Source of the DNA: Acidobacteriota bacterium
Lineage (GTDB): Bacteria > Acidobacteriota > Terriglobia > UBA7540
Assembly (NCBI GenBank): GCA_021827245.1
Contig: JAKAWN010000112.1
Span: forward strand, 1 to 16,725
Direction: 5' to 3'
Length of the DNA: 16,725 nucleotides
Positions 12,558 to 16,725 of this stretch are shown one piece after another; the stretch's first letter is position 1; every line of letters begins with the position of its first letter. Position numbers and translations under genes: made by a program. The notes under the pieces are model-generated. The model was not told the DNA's origin. It made no database searches and saw nothing but the letters and a program-made list of their open reading frames with translations.

Positions 12558-15500
12558 TTAAAACGAGAGCGAAGCCCGTACTTGAATCAGACGTGGAGAA
12601 GCATCACCTCCCAGGCCAGATCCGAAGATGGTTGTTGGCTGGCTCACGGTGTAAAGAATCTTCCCGAATTGCGGATCAGCCAGGTTGGCAACAGGCTGAT
12701 TGAAATTCGGATGATTGAGAACGTTAAACACCTGGAATCCGAGCATGAGTTTCCCGGTCTCCCAACGCGGCAACGACAGGCTCTTGGTGAGAGCAAGATC
12801 AGTGTTGAAATACCCAGGGCCCCGAAACATGTTTCTGCCCTGGATGCCGAAATGGGTTGGGCTCGTCGTCGAAGCCTCAAACTGTGAAGGGGTCAAGCAA
12901 GGATGGTCAGGGCTATCGCAACTCGTCACAGGCGCAGGGCTATTCAGGTAAGTTGCAAAAACAGGCCCGCCAAAGCCCTGATAGTAGAGCGTTCCCTCCG
13001 CGTTCCCATCCTCCACCGTATAAGGGAAGCCGGAGTGCGTGAACAGTGTGCCGGAAACTCGCCAGCCATTAACCAGGGATCTCCAGCCGTGGCCGAAAAA
13101 GAACTGTCTGATGGGCAGGTCGTACACGTAACTCAAGTTCAAATTGTGCCGGTTGTCATAGTCAGCGTTGCCGTAATTCGCTCTTATATCGTAGGGGTTC
13201 TGTGGGTGCACAGTGCTCACGTTGACGCTGTATATGAACGGCAAACCACTCCCGCCGTTCGACAGAATGTCCAGTGCATGGCCGTACGTGTAATTGGCAG
13301 AGAGCAGGCCGCGGGAAAAATTGTGCCGGAAGCTGATGGTCATTCCGTTGTAGCTGGACACTCCCGCGTTTTCAAGATAGGTGACGGTCCCAAACCTTGG
13401 ATCCGGAGGGCTTGAAGGCATGCCGGCGAACCCTAGGGCATACCCGTTGATGGACGCATTCTGAATGATCTCGTGGATGCCGTGGTTTCCTACGTAATCC
13501 AGGCTCAGTATAGTGTTTCGGCCAAGTCCTTTCTGGATTTCAAGGTTCCATTCCTGGTACTGGGGCAGTTTGACGGCTTGCTCCGCGCTTGCGAGATTAG
13601 GAGGTGAGAAAAATTGGCCGAGACCCGCAAGGGAGTTTGAAATACTGGCCACGGTTCCGCCATTTGCAAAGGCGGTGAGAAAGGCGTTGTTGGAATTTGT
13701 GGCGTCTGCAAAAAGGTTTGATGGTTCAGCTGGAGAGATGTAATCGAAGTATGGGACAAATTCATTCTGGTAAGGAGGATTGCCAGCGATGCTTTCGACC
13801 GTCCTGCCCGGAATTCCGTCGTAGAAGAGTCCGATTCCGCCGCGCACAACAAAATTACTTTGTGACCCGAACGGTTGCCAGGCGAATCCCATGCGTGGCT
13901 GCCAAGCCAGATTAGTCACTGCAGCAAATTCCTGATGTTGATTAACCTGGATTGCCTGATTATAGGGGATGGAGACATCATGATTAAGGCTGAGGAAAGG
14001 CTGGGCTGTCCGTGCAAAGCAATCGTGTTGACACACGGGATTCGAGGAATGGTCGGCCCGCAGCGCGAATGTCAAATTGAGGTTGTTCGCTATTCTCCAT
14101 TCGTCCTGTGCATAAAACCCCAGGCGATAAAGTGCAAAAGGCTGAACCAGAGAAGTAGGAAAGTTTTTTTCCAGAAGGTCTCCGGATGAGAAGTCTGGTG
14201 CAAACCCTCCGTTATAAAAAGCAGAAAGGGGAGATCCACCAGGGGAATATTGAAAAAAGCCCAGAAATCCGCTCGACAAGTATCCAAACTCGTAATCGCT
14301 GATGTCGCTTCGGTAAAAATCGAGTCCGAACTTCAAGTTATGGTTGCCTCGGATCCAGGAAAAGTCGTCCACGAATTGGTATTGGGTGATATTTGAACCT
14401 GAAGGGGCAATTGAGTCTCTGCCTCCAAGCGTAGTCAAAGAGTTGTCATAGAAATACAGGGTTGATGGGAATGCCTGCAGAGCTTTGTTCAGGTTGGGCG
14501 GTGAAAAGATAGCTGAATAATACTGCAATGCGCCGCGAAACGAGTTGACTTTGTTGGTTCCCATCAGGTGCGTCCAGCCGATCTGGCCCTGTTCCTCCGG
14601 TTGGTTACTGACAAGATTGAAGAGTGGACTGATGGGATCGGTGAAGTTTCCCTGATGTCCGCGGTCTATTTCGCCATGGATGAACAGCCGATCGCTGGAA
14701 CCGAGATTGAAATCCAGGCGCGAGGCAAGAATCCACTGATCCGTGAGCTGTCCAGCCGTCGACCGGAATGCGAGCACGCACGGGTCGCCTGCTGGAAGAT
14801 CCGTAATCCCGACGCTGCCACAGTTGATCAGGGGTTTTGCCCGGCTTGCTCCGGAAGCGTTGTTGTATAGGTTGAAGATCTTGTTGTAAAAGGGCACGGA
14901 CGCATCCAACCCAAGGCTTTGAAGATTAGCGATTGTGGCATTTTCAAATTCCTGTGATGGAATTCGAGCTTGCGTGTTGGTGGGGATCAACAGCCGTATT
15001 CCTTCCTGATCCACAAAAAAGAAGGCCTTGTTCTTGAAAATCGGTCCGCCCAGCGAGGCGGACCACTGATTGGCGTTGACAAACGGGCGGGGAGTATCGG
15101 TGGCGTTGTTGAAGAAACTGTTGGCGTCAAGAGCACCGCCGTTCCAGTAATAATTTGCGTTACCGTGGAAGGCGTTTGTCCCCGATTTGGTTATGTAATT
15201 GATGTTAGCGCCAGCCAGGCCTCCATATTCACCTGAATAGCCGTTCGTTACTACCGTAGCCTCCTGAACATCGTTCTTACCCAGCATCAGATTGGTGGGC
15301 CCGCTGTTGTTCAGGTTGAACAATGGATCCATGTCATTCATGCCGTTGAGAGTGAAGAGGTTGGAGGTGGCGGGCAATCCGTAGAAGGAGATATTGCCGT
15401 ACCCGCTGCCCGTGTTCATGACCGTTCCGGGAGCCATCTGCGCGATGAAGGTCAGATCATTGCCTGGGTTGGGTATCTGCGAGATCTCGAGCTGGTTGAT

Positions 15501-15941
15501 TGTAGTGGCAATGTTCGCGTTATTCGTCTGCAGCATGCGCGACTCGTAAGTTACCGTTATGGTTTGCCGACCTCCGCCCACTTGGAGCTCGAAGTCCGCC
15601 GTCCGCGTTTGTCCTACTGCGACTGTTACCGGTCGGGTAGCGGTCTGAAACCCGGATGCTGCTGCGGTGACGCTATAATTTCCCGGGTCGAGAAAGGCAA
15701 AGCGATAAGCACCATTCATATCAGTCGTGGTGGTGATTGCAGACCCGGTTTCTACGTTGACCAATCTCACTGAGGCATTAGAGACGACTGCGTGGGATGG
15801 GTCGGTAATTCGCCCCGTGATCGCTCCGGTCGTGGTCGATTGCGCCAGTGTTTCTGCTGGGAGAAGGAACACAACCAGCGCAAGAAAGAGAAACACTGTT
15901 GCAGCATACACCCTCGCCGTGCGAAAGCATGAGCAGCACAT
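12558..15941 (-). CDS. TonB-dependent receptor with carboxypeptidase-regulatory-like domain (Oar-like)
   Basis: The 1127-residue outer-membrane protein has a signal peptide (hydrophobic core about 12-28, cut near TLA-Q at 33/34). A beta-sandwich carboxypeptidase-regulatory-like domain follows at about 36-120 (GAITGRITDPSHAVVSNASV, then TDMNGAYRFAFLDPGNYSV), and a plug at about 125-255 ending in GYSGEYGGLAGANINYITKS. The rest is a long beta-barrel ending in Phe (RASLSF), as barrel proteins need for assembly. Cys pairs in CQHDC, CDSPDHPC and a loop with CGSVGITDLPAGDPC suggest outer-loop disulfides. Such Oar-like receptors are thought to take up glycans or other large molecules using TonB energy; the ligand is unknown, and no SusD, enzyme or sigma/anti-sigma partner is next to it. 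GGGAGGAAATCTC gives a good ribosome site for ATG 15941. The Cys-rich MCCSC start is unusual. Confidence 0.92.
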   Translation of the reverse strand: MCCSCFRTARVYAATVFLFLALVVFLLPAETLAQSTTTGAITGRITDPSHAVVSNASVRLVNVETGSAITTTTDMNGAYRFAFLDPGNYSVTAAASGFQTATRPVTVAVGQTRTADFELQVGGGRQTITVTYESRMLQTNNANIATTINQLEISQIPNPGNDLTFIAQMAPGTVMNTGSGYGNISFYGLPATSNLFTLNGMNDMDPLFNLNNSGPTNLMLGKNDVQEATVVTNGYSGEYGGLAGANINYITKSGTNAFHGNANYYWNGGALDANSFFNNATDTPRPFVNANQWSASLGGPIFKNKAFFFVDQEGIRLLIPTNTQARIPSQEFENATIANLQSLGLDASVPFYNKIFNLYNNASGASRAKPLINCGSVGITDLPAGDPCVLAFRSTAGQLTDQWILASRLDFNLGSSDRLFIHGEIDRGHQGNFTDPISPLFNLVSNQPEEQGQIGWTHLMGTNKVNSFRGALQYYSAIFSPPNLNKALQAFPSTLYFYDNSLTTLGGRDSIAPSGSNITQYQFVDDFSWIRGNHNLKFGLDFYRSDISDYEFGYLSSGFLGFFQYSPGGSPLSAFYNGGFAPDFSSGDLLEKNFPTSLVQPFALYRLGFYAQDEWRIANNLNLTFALRADHSSNPVCQHDCFARTAQPFLSLNHDVSIPYNQAIQVNQHQEFAAVTNLAWQPRMGFAWQPFGSQSNFVVRGGIGLFYDGIPGRTVESIAGNPPYQNEFVPYFDYISPAEPSNLFADATNSNNAFLTAFANGGTVASISNSLAGLGQFFSPPNLASAEQAVKLPQYQEWNLEIQKGLGRNTILSLDYVGNHGIHEIIQNASINGYALGFAGMPSSPPDPRFGTVTYLENAGVSSYNGMTISFRHNFSRGLLSANYTYGHALDILSNGGSGLPFIYSVNVSTVHPQNPYDIRANYGNADYDNRHNLNLSYVYDLPIRQFFFGHGWRSLVNGWRVSGTLFTHSGFPYTVEDGNAEGTLYYQGFGGPVFATYLNSPAPVTSCDSPDHPCLTPSQFEASTTSPTHFGIQGRNMFRGPGYFNTDLALTKSLSLPRWETGKLMLGFQVFNVLNHPNFNQPVANLADPQFGKILYTVSQPTTIFGSGLGGDASPRLIQVRASLSF

Positions 15942-15989
15942 GAGATTTCCTCCCTGGTGAGACCATCATTAGGCTGGAGAAAGCGCGTT

Positions 15990-16004
15990 TTCACGCTATG
16001 TGAA
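15990..16004. promoter_or_regulatory. Inverted repeat upstream of the TonB-dependent receptor
   Basis: TTCAC (15990-15994) and GTGAA (16000-16004) form a perfect inverted repeat with a 5-base spacer, 48 bases upstream of the receptor start. The place suits a regulator binding site near the promoter, but arms of 5 bases can arise by chance and I could not find a convincing -35/-10 pair around it. Confidence 0.25.
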
Positions 16005-16725
16005 GCAACGTGAGATCATGAGCCCCCAGTCAATGGCCAATCGTGTAAGCTAATGCGAGCCCCCTGATCGAGAGATTTTAACAACACATACACATTTCGG
16101 CAAGAACATAAATCTTATGAAGGAGATAAAGCGACAATGCAATCTATTGCGTCACATGCCCAAAGGAGGAATGATGCCCTTCTGTAGGGAAATGCCTGCC
16201 AGCGGTGGATGGGCAGGATGTTTGCACGGAATCCATCGGCTGGGGACTCCCAACCAAGACTGACAGAAAGCACATCGGTCATTCTAAAAGGAGGACTTAT
16301 TCAGACATCGTCGGATGAGGCACATGGGCGGCTGAGATCCTACGAGCTCTGTAAACGTAAAAACGACCTTTGAACTTAAGATATATGGCGTTGAAATTGA
16401 ATACCTTGGATTCCGATGAGGCTTGGGACGTCGTTCCTTGGGGGGCACAATTTCGTGTCGAAGAGGCAAAAGTTCCGTCCTCAGGTGGATAACGCCATGA
16501 ATGGCGGGGACTTACCGGTTTGACCCTGCCGGCTGGGATGCTGAGGTGCCTCCGGGCCAAAAGAACCCGCCAGCATGGAACATAGCCTCCGATAAGAGTT
16601 AACCTGACTTCCGCGCTCGGAAGCGAGATTTTGATTTTTTTAGCCAGCAAACGGTTTGTTTTCAGTGGGGGCTTTCCGAAAGGCCATAATAGTGACGAAT
16701 ATATTTAACATTTATCTTGACATGG
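16005..16725. other. Gene-poor end of window with short ORFs and hairpins
   Basis: No convincing gene is present in these 721 bases. On the plus strand three ribosome-site-like sequences occur (AAGGAG 16120-16125, AAAGGAGGA 16162-16170, AAAAGGAGGA 16287-16296). They lead only to tiny frames: 16 codons from ATG 16137 and 30 codons from ATG 16171. The frame from 16137 continues open past its TAG at 16185 up to a TGA at 16371. Small hairpins lie at 16195-16217 (CCTGCC/GGCAGG) and near 16238-16254. A 117-codon minus-strand frame (16297-16650) has no ribosome site or familiar sequence and looks accidental. A TTGACA near 16717 may be the -35 of a promoter cut by the window end. Confidence 0.4.
16608..16641 (+). 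terminator. Possible weak intrinsic terminator
   Basis: CTTCCG (16608-16613) pairs perfectly with CGGAAG (16618-16623) around a CGCT loop. After 5 bases comes TTTTGATTTTTTT (16629-16641). The T-rich tract is right for a plus-strand terminator, but the gap between stem and T-run is longer than ideal and no solid plus-strand gene precedes it. Confidence 0.3.

Noticed and set aside
16297..16650. A 117-codon minus-strand open frame near the window end
   Set aside because: No ribosome site, no signal or domain, mixed composition; too weak to call a gene.

Overview
The window looks like chromosomal DNA of an acidobacterium or a close relative. The main reason is a 1127-residue TonB-dependent receptor with an N-terminal carboxypeptidase-regulatory-like domain (the Oar-like outer-membrane receptor family that is greatly expanded in Acidobacteriota). 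Small exported proteins with AGGAGG ribosome sites and several lone housekeeping genes fit this. The assignment is inference from gene content; there is no rRNA or other marker gene here.

Layout. 1-1210: a DoxX-type membrane protein (+) facing a small exported protein of unknown function (-). 1211-2413: the most unusual part. A wrecked Dps-like ferritin gene keeps a good ribosome site, its first ~20 codons and its last ~40 codons, but has lost its middle. It is followed by a peroxiredoxin whose peroxidatic cysteine codon is an in-frame TGA. The frame stays open and conserved for 112 codons after the TGA, and a hairpin of the bacterial SECIS type starts 2 bases behind it, so I read the gene as a selenocysteine peroxiredoxin. 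2588-3696: two divergent small exported proteins, one extremely arginine-rich. 3778-4623: an RmlD-like NAD(P)-dependent reductase. 4624-7975 (-): a MarR-type regulator, a ClC chloride transporter with a CBS pair and a metallo-beta-lactamase-fold hydrolase, in transcription order. A 19-bp palindrome lies just upstream of the regulator. 8098-10003 (+): a sigma70-like promoter, a DksA/TraR zinc-finger protein, a ComF phosphoribosyltransferase-like protein and an HNH endonuclease. 10090-12468 (-): a DUF72 protein and a Cas4-like nuclease fused to a DUF2779 exonuclease-like domain. 12558-15941 (-): the TonB-dependent receptor. 15942-16725: no convincing gene, but several ribosome-site-like sequences and small hairpins.

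How the genes relate. The ferritin relic and the selenoperoxiredoxin suggest a former peroxide and iron defence pair of which only the peroxidase is intact. MarR may regulate itself and perhaps ClC. The DksA-like, ComF and HNH genes run together and could be one transcript. The other genes look like independent accessory or housekeeping functions. I see no insertion sequence, CRISPR array, tRNA, rRNA or phage gene. All motif, fold and promoter statements were made by eye.
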